NCBI GenBank assembly: GCA_963821715.1
Contig: CAWGET010000007.1
Location: 134,122-198,121, forward strand
Origin: CAWGET01 sp963821715
GTDB taxonomy: Bacteria > Bacteroidota > Ignavibacteria > Ignavibacteriales > Melioribacteraceae
Direction of reading: 5' to 3'
DNA: 64,000 bases
This document shows, in pieces, positions 1 to 8,836 of the stretch. The stretch's first letter is position 1. Every line of letters begins with the position of its first letter. Below the pieces are notes generated by a model. The model was not told the origin of the DNA. It saw only the letters and a program-made list of their open reading frames with translations, and searched no databases. A program made the position numbers and the translations under genes.

Positions 1-1
1 A

Positions 2-232
2 AATGAAGAATACGGAATCGGATACGGAATGCTCTGGAATGTATTGATTCCTAACGAAAACCGAAAAAGCAAATCATTTTTCCATACAGGTGTTGGAATT
101 CATATGCTCGGCATTTATCCCGCATCTAATTTAGTTTTAGTGCATAGAGTTGATACGGAAAAGGAGTACAAATTCCACAAGGGAAATTTTTATGAAATGA
201 TATCATTGGTTTGGAATTCAAAAGAAGACTAA
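2..232 (+). CDS. Serine hydrolase (beta-lactamase-like), C-terminal end only
   Basis: The reading frame is open from the window edge, so this is the 3' part of a longer gene. The visible residues begin NEEYGIGYGMLWNV and continue through FHTGVGIHMLGIYPASNLVLVHRVDT. A GYG-type strand, then an H-x-G motif, then a hydrophobic strand and a 'P..nLVlV.RvdT' strand is the usual end of class C beta-lactamase/DD-peptidase-like serine hydrolases, where the H/K-T/S-G triad sits in this position. The catalytic Ser-x-x-Lys would lie upstream of the window. An internal ATG at 29 could be mistaken for a start but has no ribosome binding site. The family call rests on a short C-terminal stretch and is moderate. 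Confidence 0.45.
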   Translation, partial: NEEYGIGYGMLWNVLIPNENRKSKSFFHTGVGIHMLGIYPASNLVLVHRVDTEKEYKFHKGNFYEMISLVWNSKED

Positions 233-275
233 ACTAAAAAACTATACGGAGCAATGTGTATAGGCAATACAATTT

Positions 276-662
276 ATGGTTGATATGTTTTCAAAAGACT
301 TCTATACATATTTAGCAAATAACACGTTGATTGAAATAAAGGGAGGATTAACGAGACCGACTTTTTTAAAAATTTGGATGGTAGAGGTAGATAATAGGAT
401 TTTCGCAAGAAGCTGGAATAAGAGTGAAAATAGTTGGTTTACCGAGTTTCAAAAATCAGGAATCGGAGAGATAAAATTCGGTGATAAAGTTATCAGAGTA
501 ACTGGTGAAAAAATTGATGCAGATAACCCAATAAATAAAAAAATCAGCCAGGCATATATTAAAAAATACAATCAACCGGAAAACTTGAAATATGCCCGAG
601 GAATTTCAAAACCTGAATATTTTAATTATACGATGGAATTTTTCAATCTGCAATCCGCTTAA
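276..662 (+). CDS. DUF2255 family protein
   Basis: A 128-residue soluble protein with no signal peptide. The N-terminal half contains the pattern 'IEIKGGLTRPTFLKIWMVEVDNRIFARSW', which resembles the DUF2255 pattern (short strand, T-R-x-x-G-like turn, then W.V.vdg..yvRS). These proteins are thought to have a split-barrel, flavin-reductase-like fold, but their function is unknown. The ATG at 276 is used; a second in-frame ATG at 285 is a possible alternative start. It lies 43 bp after the hydrolase end and is followed by a gene remnant and a terminator for the opposite strand. Function cannot be inferred from context. Confidence 0.6.
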   Translation: MVDMFSKDFYTYLANNTLIEIKGGLTRPTFLKIWMVEVDNRIFARSWNKSENSWFTEFQKSGIGEIKFGDKVIRVTGEKIDADNPINKKISQAYIKKYNQPENLKYARGISKPEYFNYTMEFFNLQSA

Positions 663-682
663 AATTACTACACACAACATGA

Positions 683-766
683 TTAGTTTATTTCTTTAAT
701 AACGCTGCAAATTTTTTTGAACTGAGTGAAGAGGAAATTGAAAAAATTATATTATCAAATAAATAG
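683..766 (+). pseudogene. Short C-terminal remnant, amidohydrolase-like
   Basis: After an in-frame TGA at 680 the frame reads LVYFFNNAANFF and then ELSEEEIEKIILSNK before the stop at 764-766. The pattern 'xxNAAxFFxLSEEExEKI' is how many PF04909 metal-dependent amidohydrolases end (the 'N-A-x-x-L/F-F' helix). Nothing upstream in this frame continues the domain, because the DUF2255 gene occupies it in another frame. This therefore looks like a leftover tail from a deletion. The call rests on about 25 residues and is weak. Confidence 0.3.
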
Positions 767-777
767 AAAGATATATT

Positions 778-811
778 AAAAAGACTTATCCAAAACAAAT
801 TTGAATAAGTC
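778..811 (-). terminator. Rho-independent terminator for the bifunctional nuclease gene
   Basis: Imperfect inverted repeat GACTTATCCAAA (783-794) / TTTGAATAAGTC (800-811) with one mismatch and a five-base loop. Read on the minus strand, the stem is followed by TTTTTAATATA. It lies 34 bp beyond the stop of the minus-strand gene ending at 845. Confidence 0.6.
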
Positions 812-844
812 TAATTAATTATAGAGTAAATTTTAAACGGTCTA

Positions 845-1453
845 TTAATTACTACCTTTTAAGTGATGTAATTCGTCCCGTATTCTCGCGGCTCTTTCGT
901 AATCTTCCTTTTCTATTGCTTCTCTTAATTGATTTTGCATTGCCGCAATTTTGGCTTCTTTAGTTGTTTTGCCGGTCTGTTTCGGCTCTTCAAATTTTTG
1001 TTCGTCAAGCGGATTCATTTTTTGTTCTTCTTCGCTGGAAGGAACAAAAGCCGCCGACTTCATAACTTCTTCCGAAACAAAAATAGGCGATCCCGCTCTA
1101 ACCGCAAGAGCTATTGCGTCGCTTGGGCGCGAGTCGACTTCATTAGTCATTCCCGAAACTTCCAAAATGATTTTGGAATAAAAAGTATTCTCTTTTAATT
1201 CGTCTATTATAATTTCAGTTACAACTGCGCCTAGATTATCGATCAGATTTTTTACAAGATCGTGAGTTAATGGACGCGGCGGTTTTATGCCTTCAATTTC
1301 CAAAGCGATTGCCTGGGCTTCGAACGTTCCGATAATAATCGGGAGTCGCCGCATTCCGTAAACTTCCTTTAAGAGCAAAGCGTAAGCCCCTCCGGCGGAA
1401 GGGCTTGAAGACAAACCTAAAATTTCAACTTGAACTTTATTCAATTTCTTCAC
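845..1453 (-). CDS. Bifunctional nuclease family protein with C-terminal UVR motif
   Basis: 202 residues. Residues about 5-135 form the BFN/DUF151 domain: a VQVEILGLS strand, then LLLKEVYGMRRLPIIIGTFEA, then the SRPSDAIALAVRAGSPIFV block, which is the family hallmark. Residues about 170-198 (QNQLREAIEKEDYERAARIRDEL) are a UVR (UvrB/UvrC-type) helical hairpin, a common C-terminal addition in Bacteroidota and relatives. Characterised plant BFN members cleave RNA and DNA; the activity of bacterial members is less settled. The start is a GTG at 1453 with only a weak ribosome binding site. It follows etfA by 8 bp, so it is probably the last gene of an etfB-etfA-BFN operon ending at the hairpin at 778-811. 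Confidence 0.85.
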   Translation of the reverse strand: MKKLNKVQVEILGLSSSPSAGGAYALLLKEVYGMRRLPIIIGTFEAQAIALEIEGIKPPRPLTHDLVKNLIDNLGAVVTEIIIDELKENTFYSKIILEVSGMTNEVDSRPSDAIALAVRAGSPIFVSEEVMKSAAFVPSSEEEQKMNPLDEQKFEEPKQTGKTTKEAKIAAMQNQLREAIEKEDYERAARIRDELHHLKGSN

Positions 1454-1461
1454 TTCTTTTT

Positions 1462-2430
1462 TTATGAATTTAATTTTTTTATTTCTTCTATCAACGCCGG
1501 AACAACTTCGAAAGCGTCGCCTGTAATTCCGTAATCGGCAACTGTAAAGATTGGCGCATCTTTATCCTTGTTTATAGCAACAATATATTTAGATGATCGC
1601 ATTCCGGCGAGATGCTGTATAGCTCCCGAAATTCCGATTGCAATATACAAATTCGGCGAAACGGTTTTTCCGGTTTGGCCAACCTGTTCGCTGTGAGGCC
1701 TCCAACCGGCGTCCACAACAGCGCGCGAAGCTCCGACTGCGGCGTTTAATTCTTTTGCAAGGTCTTCAACAAGATGAAAATTCTCAGCTTCTTTTAGTCC
1801 GCGTCCGCCCGAAACAATTATCTCGGCTTCGGCAACGTCCATTTTTCCGTCGGATTTTTTCATTTCAGAAACTTTGCTTCTTAAATCTAAATCATCAGCG
1901 TTTCTAACTTCAACCTCAGCGGCGTTTCCCGTAGCTTCTCCCAAGCTAAATGTATTGGGACGAAGCGTTAGTATTTTTTTGGCCGAGTTAAACTTAACAT
2001 CAACTAAAGCTTTACCGGCGTAAATCGGCCGCGAGGCGGTTATATCTTCGCCTTCAACATTCAGTTCTGTACAGTCCATCGCAATTCCTGCGTCGAGTTT
2101 TACAGCGACGAAAGGTGCGAGATCTTTTCCCATAGCAGTATTCGCCATTAAAAGAATATCCGCTTCGGTTTCCTTCGCGTAATCCGCAACTAATTTTGAA
2201 TATGCGGATGAAGAATAGTTTTTCAAATTTTCATTTTTAAAATGAACGACTTTTTTTACTCCATTTTCGCCGGCTTTTTCAAGTTCTTCAATTTCATTTC
2301 CGACGGTAACCGCCAGCAATTCACCGCTTAATTTATTTGCTAATTCTTCTCCGGCTTTCGCGGCTTCCATCGAAGATTTTTTTATTTTTCCGTCTCTTTG
2401 TTCAAGGAATACCAAAATTTTATGCGACAT
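1462..2430 (-). CDS. etfA: Electron transfer flavoprotein alpha subunit
   Basis: 322 residues, the usual EtfA length. The N-terminal domain carries the ETF alpha/beta fold (ILVFLEQRDGKIKKSS...). The C-terminal FAD-binding domain shows VSGGRGLKEAENF, the GASRAVVDAGWRPHSEQVGQTGKTV segment, and YIAIGISGAIQHLAGM, the classic EtfA FAD and ribityl-contacting blocks. It forms a heterodimer with EtfB, encoded 9 bp upstream, and passes electrons from acyl-CoA or other dehydrogenases to an ETF:quinone oxidoreductase or bifurcating partner. No such partner gene is next to it here. A Shine-Dalgarno-like GGGGGAA precedes the ATG. Confidence 0.95.
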   Translation of the reverse strand: MSHKILVFLEQRDGKIKKSSMEAAKAGEELANKLSGELLAVTVGNEIEELEKAGENGVKKVVHFKNENLKNYSSSAYSKLVADYAKETEADILLMANTAMGKDLAPFVAVKLDAGIAMDCTELNVEGEDITASRPIYAGKALVDVKFNSAKKILTLRPNTFSLGEATGNAAEVEVRNADDLDLRSKVSEMKKSDGKMDVAEAEIIVSGGRGLKEAENFHLVEDLAKELNAAVGASRAVVDAGWRPHSEQVGQTGKTVSPNLYIAIGISGAIQHLAGMRSSKYIVAINKDKDAPIFTVADYGITGDAFEVVPALIEEIKKLNS

Positions 2431-2439
2431 AATTCCCCC

Positions 2440-3186
2440 TTAAATTACATTAGCTTCGTTGTGTAAAAGATCAACTAATTCTTTAACTGCGCTCGCGTCT
2501 TCGCCCAGAATTCTGCCTTGTTGTTTGGGCGCGGGTTTTCTCATCTTAACAATCTCAAGTTTATTTTCCTGAACGGAAACGTCTTTCTCTTCGATTGTTT
2601 TTCTCTTAGCCGCCATAATTCCTTTAAGAGATGCGTATCTCGGTTCATTCAATCCTTTCTGAGCCGTAATTACTGCGGGTAGTGAAGTCTCAACTATTTC
2701 TTTCCCGCCTTCAATTTCTCTTTCAGCTGTAATTTTTTCTCCGTCGAGTTTAAAATCCACTACAACCGTAGCGCAGTTATATCCGAGTAATTCCGCGGTT
2801 AATTGTCCGGTTATGGAATTATCATAATCGACAGATTGTTTTCCGAAGAAAACTAATGTTGCTTCTATATTTTTTATTTCGTCGGCAAGGGCTTTTGCCA
2901 CATTGAAAGAGTCGAGTTGAGTTTCATTCTTCAATAGAACCGCGTTATCGGCTCCCATTGCAAGAGCTTTTCTTATAGATTCTTTGGAACTGTCGCCGCC
3001 CAAAGTTATAACGGTAACCTCGCCGTCGGTTTGTTCCTTAATTTTTAATGCTTCTTCAATTGCAAATTCATCGTAAGGATTTACTACATAAGTAACGCCG
3101 TTTGGATCGATAGTTTTTCCGTCAGAGCCGACATTGACTTTTGCGGCTGTATCCGGAACATGATTTACGCAAACCGCTATTTTCAT
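2440..3186 (-). CDS. etfB: Electron transfer flavoprotein beta subunit
   Basis: 248 residues. It begins MKIAVCVNHVPDT and contains the 'NPYDEFAIEEALKIKE' block, the VITLGG-x(5)-IRKALAMGAD nucleotide-binding segment, and the 'DNSITGQLTAELLGY' and 'GLNEPRYASLKGIMAAKRK' signatures of EtfB. EtfB binds AMP in non-bifurcating ETFs and pairs with EtfA. A strong ribosome binding site, AAAGGAGG, sits 5 bp before the ATG. It is the first gene of the etfB-etfA-BFN operon; its promoter must lie in the 199-bp gap shared with the divergent clpS. Confidence 0.95.
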   Translation of the reverse strand: MKIAVCVNHVPDTAAKVNVGSDGKTIDPNGVTYVVNPYDEFAIEEALKIKEQTDGEVTVITLGGDSSKESIRKALAMGADNAVLLKNETQLDSFNVAKALADEIKNIEATLVFFGKQSVDYDNSITGQLTAELLGYNCATVVVDFKLDGEKITAEREIEGGKEIVETSLPAVITAQKGLNEPRYASLKGIMAAKRKTIEEKDVSVQENKLEIVKMRKPAPKQQGRILGEDASAVKELVDLLHNEANVI

Positions 3187-3385
3187 TATTCCTCCTTTGT
3201 TTTCAGCTAAACTAAAATATAAACATACAACTGCTGAATTTCAAAAGCAATTTCATGTTTTTTGCAGATTCAATTTTTTTATTGAAATCTATGAATCGTT
3301 AATCCGAAAATGGAGTTATCCAATAATTCCGAAGATTTTTTCCAAACTATTTTTTAGATTGAAGTTTCAAATAAATATATTGGTT

Positions 3386-3679
3386 ATGTCCAACGATATT
3401 AAAAATCCGAAGATCAGAAGGGAAGAAGAAGAGGACGAAGGAGTAGAAACCGGTCTTCCATTTAGAGTAATGCTTTTTAATGACGACTGGCATTCTTTCG
3501 ATGAAGTGATAATCCAAATTATTAAAGCCGTTCAATGTTCATTCGACGAAGCCCGCAATTATGCATTCGAAGCTCACGTTAACGGGAAAACGATAATTTA
3601 CCAAGGCGAGTTAACGCGCTGTCTAAAAGTTACTTCTGTACTGGATGAAATTGCGCTTCACTCTCAGATTGTTTCGTAA
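3386..3679 (+). CDS. clpS: ATP-dependent Clp protease adaptor ClpS
   Basis: 97 residues from the ATG at 3386. The frame is open upstream to 3197, but that extension is AT-rich, lies in the promoter region and is absent from the family, so MSNDIKNP is the start. The ClpS core shows FRVMLFNDDWHSFDEVI (N-end-rule pocket, with conserved N-D-D and a T-to-S variation), 'EARNYAFEAHVNGK' with the conserved H, and 'GELTRCLKVTSVLDE'. ClpS delivers N-degron substrates to ClpA/ClpC. The acidic REEEEDEGVETG segment is the flexible N-terminal arm used to engage the unfoldase. The companion unfoldase is not adjacent; clpP lies at the other end of the window. Confidence 0.9.
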   Translation: MSNDIKNPKIRREEEEDEGVETGLPFRVMLFNDDWHSFDEVIIQIIKAVQCSFDEARNYAFEAHVNGKTIIYQGELTRCLKVTSVLDEIALHSQIVS

Positions 3680-3685
3680 AAAAAG

Positions 3686-3754
3686 AATTAAACAAAGGAA
3701 TTGAAAAAGAGAATTAAAAAAAGCAATTAAAAAAGAGAATTAAACAAAGGAATT
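3686..3754. repeat. Short direct repeat in AT-rich intergenic DNA
   Basis: The 18-mer GAATTAAACAAAGGAATT occurs at 3686-3703 and again at 3737-3754. Degenerate units (gaattgaaaa, caattaaaaa) lie between the copies. This is low-complexity A-rich DNA after clpS, with no gene in it. Confidence 0.7.
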
Positions 3755-3925
3755 AAAAGCTCTTAGATAATGTCGGTTTAACTTCTCGTTATCCCATCTC
3801 ACGTCTCAGGTTTGGCATTTAATCTTTCATGCTTACACACCTTTTCAATTATAAATTTTAATTAAAAATATTTATATTAAGTCTTTAATAGTAATGAGTT
3901 TTAATCTTTTATTACGGAGAAATTG

Positions 3926-5005
3926 ATGCAGATTGGATTGGCAGGATTACAATATTCAGGCAAATCGACACTTTTTAATACGCTCGCGCAGGTAGAAAAC
4001 CCCGAACAAAACCTTAAAGAAGAAACAAAAATTGAAGTTGTAAAAATTACAGACGAACGATTGGATAAACTTACCGAAATTTTTAATCCGAAGAAAACGG
4101 TTAACGCCACAATTGAAGTTTTGGATATCCCGGGACTCCGGACTTCCGACGACGGAAAAGTTAAAATTACATCGGCATTTCTAAACAGTGTTAAAAATAA
4201 CGACGCACTTTTTTACATAGTTCGTCAATTTAAAGAAGATACTGTCCCTCATCCGATGAACAGAAATGATCCAACGGGAGATATCCAATTCCTCGCAACG
4301 GAATTCCTTCTTTCGGATCTTGCACAGCTCGAAAACAGAACCGAAAAACTGAAAAAGGATATTCAGAAAACGAGCGATGAAAAACTTAAAAGGGAATTGA
4401 ACTTAATAGAAAACTGCATCGAGCATTTGGAAAACGAAAAACCTTTGCGTACAATGAAACTTAGCGAAGACGAGACTAAACTATTAAGCGGCTATCAATT
4501 GGTAACGCTTAAACCGCTGGTTGTAGCCGTTAATTATGACGAAGAATCGATTGAAAGTGCGGCTGAAGATGTTGAAAAAATTAAAAATGAAATTGGCGAA
4601 ATAGGTGCCGAGGTTATTCCGTTTTCGGCTAAAGTTGAGTTTGAACTTTCCCAGTTAGACGATGAAGACAAAAAAGAATTTATGCAGGATTACGGAATAA
4701 ACGAATCGGCGCTTGACAAAATACTCGGGACATCTTATAGTGTTCTCGGCTTACAATCATTCTTTACTGTTGGCGAGGATGAATGCAGAGCATGGACAAT
4801 TAAAAAGAATTATACGGCTCAGGATGCGGCAGGAGTAATTCATACCGATTTTTACAACAGATTTATTCGTGCCGAAGTAGTTCATTACGACGATTTTATC
4901 GAATACGGTTCCTTCGCTAAATGTAAAGAAGCCGGAGTTTGGCGTCTTGAAGGAAAAGAGTATATTGTTAAAGACGGAGATATTTTATCTATTAGACATA
5001 ATTAA
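3926..5005 (+). CDS. ychF: Ribosome-associated ATPase YchF (OLA1 family)
   Basis: 359 residues. The start is ATG 3926, with GGAG at 3915-3918; a TTG one codon earlier is less likely. P-loop GLQYSGKSTLFNTL (G1), G3 region DIPGL, and a non-canonical G4 'NYDE' (NxxE in place of NKxD), which explains why YchF prefers ATP to GTP. A helical arm, about residues 125-180 (charged, KLKKDIQKTSDEKLK...), interrupts the G domain. The C-terminal TGS-like domain shows FFTVGEDECRAWTI, 'AGVIHTDFYNRFIRAEV' and GDILSIRHN. YchF binds ribosomes and is linked to stress responses in bacteria. The P-loop lacks the usual 'PNVGKS' wording, but the GKST core is intact. Confidence 0.93.
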   Translation: MQIGLAGLQYSGKSTLFNTLAQVENPEQNLKEETKIEVVKITDERLDKLTEIFNPKKTVNATIEVLDIPGLRTSDDGKVKITSAFLNSVKNNDALFYIVRQFKEDTVPHPMNRNDPTGDIQFLATEFLLSDLAQLENRTEKLKKDIQKTSDEKLKRELNLIENCIEHLENEKPLRTMKLSEDETKLLSGYQLVTLKPLVVAVNYDEESIESAAEDVEKIKNEIGEIGAEVIPFSAKVEFELSQLDDEDKKEFMQDYGINESALDKILGTSYSVLGLQSFFTVGEDECRAWTIKKNYTAQDAAGVIHTDFYNRFIRAEVVHYDDFIEYGSFAKCKEAGVWRLEGKEYIVKDGDILSIRHN

Positions 5006-5028
5006 AAAAGTTATAGGAGATTATTTTC

Positions 5029-6495
5029 ATGGGTAAAGAAGCAATTGAAGGTTTGAAGCCTGAAATTTTATGGCAGAGATTTTATGAAATAAGTCAGATT
5101 CCACGGCCATCAAAAAAAGAAGAAAAGGTTGTTCAGTATTTAAGAGATTTTGCGGAACAGCATAATCTGGAAATGAAAGAAGATAAGGTGGGAAACATAG
5201 TTATGAAACTTCCCGCAAAATCGGGCTATGAAAAAGCGCCTACGGTTGTTCTGCAAGGTCACGTTGATATGGTTGCTGAAAAAAACAAAGGAACCGAACA
5301 CGATTTTGAGAAAGACCCGATTGAATTAATCCGCGACGGAGAATGGATTAAGGCTAATGGAACCACTCTGGGAAGCGATAACGGAATAGGTGTTGCAGCC
5401 GGACTTGCCGTTGTGTCGGATAACGAAGTAGTTCACGGTCCTCTCGAACTTTTATTCACTATAGACGAAGAAACCGGTATGACCGGAGTGAATAATTTAG
5501 AACCCGGATTCATTGAAGGAAAAACATTGCTTAATATGGATTCGGAAGAAGACGGAGCATTTTACGTCGGTTGTGCCGGCGGGCAAGACACTGTTGGATA
5601 CTTTGATATTCATACAACTGATTGTACAAAAACTTTTGAAGCTTATGAAGTTATCGTCTCCGGGTTGAAGGGAGGCCATTCCGGTTTGGATATCCAGGAG
5701 GGAAGAGCAAACGCTATTAAATTGCTTGCGAGGTTTTTAACAAAACTGCATGACGTAAGTTTTGAAGTTGCAGATATTTCGGGCGGTTCCAAAAGAAACG
5801 CGATTCCGCGTGAAGCAGAAGCTCTGTTAATGATTGATCCGCGGGACGAAGTGCAATTAAAAACTCACGCTCAAAAATTTAAAGAAGAAGCGGCTCAGGA
5901 ATTCAGAACAGTCGATCCGAAATTAGATATTCAGATAAATAAAAAAGAAGAATTTTCAGAAAAAGTTTTCTCTCGAGAATTCACAAAGAAATTAGTTGAT
6001 TTGCTTTTGGCGCTTCCGCATGGAATTATTGCGATGAATCAGGATATTCCCGGACTCGTTGAAACATCAACGAATTTGGCAACTTTATCTAAGGAAGACG
6101 GCAAGCTACGAATTGGAACAAGCCAGCGCAGCTCGACCGAGTCTGCGAAAGAATATATTTCATCAAGCGTTGTAGCTGCATTTTCTCTTGCCGAAGCAGA
6201 AGTGAATGTAGGCGACGGATATCCTGGATGGAAACCGAATATGGATTCTAAACTATTGGAAACATCTAAAAATGTTTACAAAGAAAAATATAATTCCGAC
6301 CCGGAAATAAAAGCTATTCATGCCGGACTCGAATGCGGAATACTGGGAAATAAATATCCGGGCCTCGATATGATATCCTTCGGACCCACGATTGAAAACG
6401 CTCATTCGCCCGATGAAAGAGTGAATATAAAAGATGTAGAAAAGTTTTATGATCTTTTAAAAGGTATCCTGGCAAATTTTGCAAACAGAAAATAG
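5029..6495 (+). CDS. pepD: Aminoacyl-histidine dipeptidase (M20 family)
   Basis: 488 residues, the family length. M20 metal site: LQGHVDMV (H78, catalytic D80), GSDNGIG (D117, bridging), IDEETGMTG (E147 general base, E148) and LNMDSEEDG (D172). The middle of the protein is the dimerisation ('lid') domain with KGGHSGLDIQEGRANAIKLLAR. The C-terminal 'AIHAGLECGILGNKYPGLDMISFGP' block supplies the last ligand region, and 'NAHSPDERV' closes the site. PepD hydrolyses Xaa-His and other dipeptides in the cytoplasm. It is 23 bp after ychF and 6 bp before the acyl-CoA synthetase, so the three genes are probably co-transcribed. Confidence 0.92.
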   Translation: MGKEAIEGLKPEILWQRFYEISQIPRPSKKEEKVVQYLRDFAEQHNLEMKEDKVGNIVMKLPAKSGYEKAPTVVLQGHVDMVAEKNKGTEHDFEKDPIELIRDGEWIKANGTTLGSDNGIGVAAGLAVVSDNEVVHGPLELLFTIDEETGMTGVNNLEPGFIEGKTLLNMDSEEDGAFYVGCAGGQDTVGYFDIHTTDCTKTFEAYEVIVSGLKGGHSGLDIQEGRANAIKLLARFLTKLHDVSFEVADISGGSKRNAIPREAEALLMIDPRDEVQLKTHAQKFKEEAAQEFRTVDPKLDIQINKKEEFSEKVFSREFTKKLVDLLLALPHGIIAMNQDIPGLVETSTNLATLSKEDGKLRIGTSQRSSTESAKEYISSSVVAAFSLAEAEVNVGDGYPGWKPNMDSKLLETSKNVYKEKYNSDPEIKAIHAGLECGILGNKYPGLDMISFGPTIENAHSPDERVNIKDVEKFYDLLKGILANFANRK

Positions 6496-6501
6496 AGCGA
6501 A

Positions 6502-8232
6502 ATGAAAAAAGAAATAAAACTTTTTGATGTTCCGAGGATCAGTTCGGTGCAGGATATGGTGCTCCGCTCGGGAAGAGAATACAAAAACAAATTGGCGTTG
6601 GAAGATCTGAATCCGACGCCAATTTCACAATTAACTTACGGAGAACTTCTTGAAAACGTACTGCGTTTCGGAAAAGCTCTTCAGGATCTCGGGATAAAAG
6701 AAAAAACTCATATCGCATTAATCGGAGAAAACCGTGTTCAGTGGTCGTTAAGTTTTTTAACGTGTATGAGTTTCAATTTTGTGGTAGTCCCGATAGATAA
6801 GAATTTAACTCAAAATGAAATTCTTAATATTGTGCATGAGTCGGACGCGGAGGCAGTAATCTTTTCGGAATCGTTCTCTGATATTTTTTCCGGCACTCAT
6901 CTCTTTCTTAAAAAATTAAAACATTACATCTGTATGGATGACTGCGGTTCGATTAACGGTTTTCTTTCGATGAAGAAAATGATAATCGATGCAAAAGAAT
7001 ACGGAAAGAATTATCTTCCGGAAATTGATCCGAACTCACTGGCGGAAATAATTTTTACATCCGGGTCCCTCGGACGAGCAAAGGGAGTTATGCTTTCGCA
7101 AAAAAATCTTTCTTCGAACTTAATGGATATGCTGAGCATGCTGTTTATGTATCCTGAAGATAGATTTTTATCGGTGCTTCCTATTCATCATACTTATGAA
7201 TGCACTTGCGGAATGCTTTGCCCGTTATACAGCGGATCTTCGGTGCATTATGCACGGTCTCTTAAAACGGTAGTGGATGACATTCAAAAAGTAAAAGCGA
7301 CCATTATGCTTGGGGTTCCGCTTCTTTACGATAAAATGTACAAACGCATTTCTAAAACTATAAAGGAAGATAAAGTAAAATCGATATTGGTTCCGGCATT
7401 GGTCAAGCTTACGGACGCCGTCGAATCAATTGGTTTAAAATCGAAGAAAAAGATCTTTAAGGAAATTCACAATAAATTCGGCGGGCATTTAAGAGTTTTT
7501 ATTGCAGGAGGCGCGGCGCCCGATCCTAAAGTAGCAAAAGGCTTAAGAGAATTCGGTTTCAGTTTTATTCAGGGTTACGGCTTAACGGAAAGTTCTCCTA
7601 TTGTTGCACTCAACAGGATTGATAATTTTAAGGACGATGCCGCGGGACTTCCGCTTCCGGGTGTGGATTTAAAAATTAATGAGCCCGATGAAAATGGTAA
7701 CGGCGAAATTTGGGTTAAAGGTCCGAATGTTATGATCGGTTACTATAAAAATGAAAAACTAACCTCAGAAGCTTTTGAGGAAGGATGGTTCAAAACGGGC
7801 GATGTTGGATTTATTGACTGCGAAGGCTTTCTGCATATAAACGGAAGAAAGAAAAATGTAATTATTTCTAAAGCAGGAAAAAATATTTTCCCCGAAGAGA
7901 TAGAAGACATCTTAAACAGAAGCCGCTATATTCTTGAATGTATGGTATATGGCGAGAAAGACGCCAAACACGATGAGATAATTGCAGCTCAAATTGTAGT
8001 GGACGCTGAGGCATTTATTGAAATATCCGAAGATAAAGAGATTCAAATTACGGATGAACTTATGCGTAAAGTAATTGGTGAAGAAATTGCTAAAGCGAAT
8101 AAAGAACTGGCATCGTACAAACAGATACGAAAGTTTTATGTAAGAGATAGCGAGTTCGAAAAAACTACTACACAGAAAATTAAGAGATATTTAGTAAGGA
8201 AAGAAGAGGCGGAAGAAAGAAGAGAAAATTAA
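6502..8232 (+). CDS. Long-chain acyl-CoA synthetase (AMP-binding, FadD-like)
   Basis: 576 residues of the ANL superfamily. The phosphate-binding loop reads IFTSGSLGRAKGVMLS, a divergent form of TSGTTGxPKG. The adenine-binding block is FIAGGAAPDPKVAKGL followed by FSFIQGYGLTESSPIVA. The A7/A8 motifs are WFKTGDVGFID and GRKKNVIISKAGKNIFPEEIE, and the C-terminal TTQKIKR contains the adenylation lysine. The wording matches fatty acid-CoA ligases rather than acetyl-CoA synthetase, which is a separate gene at 46287. It activates fatty acids with ATP and CoA at the membrane face. It follows pepD by 6 bp. Confidence 0.85.
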   Translation: MKKEIKLFDVPRISSVQDMVLRSGREYKNKLALEDLNPTPISQLTYGELLENVLRFGKALQDLGIKEKTHIALIGENRVQWSLSFLTCMSFNFVVVPIDKNLTQNEILNIVHESDAEAVIFSESFSDIFSGTHLFLKKLKHYICMDDCGSINGFLSMKKMIIDAKEYGKNYLPEIDPNSLAEIIFTSGSLGRAKGVMLSQKNLSSNLMDMLSMLFMYPEDRFLSVLPIHHTYECTCGMLCPLYSGSSVHYARSLKTVVDDIQKVKATIMLGVPLLYDKMYKRISKTIKEDKVKSILVPALVKLTDAVESIGLKSKKKIFKEIHNKFGGHLRVFIAGGAAPDPKVAKGLREFGFSFIQGYGLTESSPIVALNRIDNFKDDAAGLPLPGVDLKINEPDENGNGEIWVKGPNVMIGYYKNEKLTSEAFEEGWFKTGDVGFIDCEGFLHINGRKKNVIISKAGKNIFPEEIEDILNRSRYILECMVYGEKDAKHDEIIAAQIVVDAEAFIEISEDKEIQITDELMRKVIGEEIAKANKELASYKQIRKFYVRDSEFEKTTTQKIKRYLVRKEEAEERREN

Positions 8233-8285
8233 AATTTGTATTAGAGTAAAAGAAATAAATAAAATAATCTTTTAGGAGAAATAAA

Positions 8286-8600
8286 ATGTATGCTCGTCAA
8301 ACTACATTCCAGATAAGCAGAGAAAATCACGAGAAGGCAATCGAAATATATAAGACGCAGATAATTCCGGAGGCTGAAGTGCAGAAGGGATTTAAAGGCG
8401 CGTACTTTTTGTGTAACAAAAACGCGAGCAGGTTTATTTCGCTTACGTTTTGGGATAATTTTCAATCCGCTTACGATAACCAAAAAAACGGATATTTCCA
8501 GAAACAGCTCGATAAACTCGAGGAACTGGTTGTTAATCCACCGGATGTAAACGGTTATGAAGTATGTTCTTACTCCGAGAAAAAATCAGTACATAATTAG
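8286..8600 (+). CDS. Small ABM-like dimeric alpha/beta barrel protein
   Basis: 104 residues with no signal peptide. The layout is YARQTTFQIS strand, HEKAIEIYKTQIIPEAEVQKGFKGAYFL, then RFISLTFWDNFQSAYDNQ and a final helix KQLDKLEELV. This strand-helix-strand-strand-helix order, with the 'GFKGAYFL' strand and a W in 'LTFWD', is typical of antibiotic-biosynthesis-monooxygenase-like (PF03992) proteins. These range from small oxygenases and heme-degrading enzymes to proteins of unknown role. A TTAGGAG ribosome binding site precedes the ATG. No cofactor ligand can be assigned, so only the fold is claimed. Confidence 0.6.
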   Translation: MYARQTTFQISRENHEKAIEIYKTQIIPEAEVQKGFKGAYFLCNKNASRFISLTFWDNFQSAYDNQKNGYFQKQLDKLEELVVNPPDVNGYEVCSYSEKKSVHN

Positions 8601-8836
8601 GAGTAGAACAAACATCATCAAAATGAATAAGTAAAAAGTATTAAAGCCCGCCCTTGCTTTAATAAAAGGAACTTGAAAAAGTTCAGAAAGTTTATGTAAA
8701 AAAAGGTCTTTAATATGCACAGGTCTGATTTCGGTTCTGGACTGCATGCCTATCCTTTCAATTTGTTAATTCCCTTAATATTGCCTTTGAATATAAGACG
8801 TTAAATTCTTTATGTCAATAGCCGAAATTATTTTTC
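8601..8836. other. Intergenic stretch, nothing recognised
   Basis: This gap separates two converging genes. It is AT-rich with a short GC-richer patch (agcccgcccttgc). I see no convincing terminator stem, RNA gene or small ORF. Confidence 0.5.

Noticed and set aside
3197..3385. N-terminal extension of ClpS
   Set aside because: It is AT-rich, overlaps the divergent promoter region and has no counterpart in ClpS proteins.
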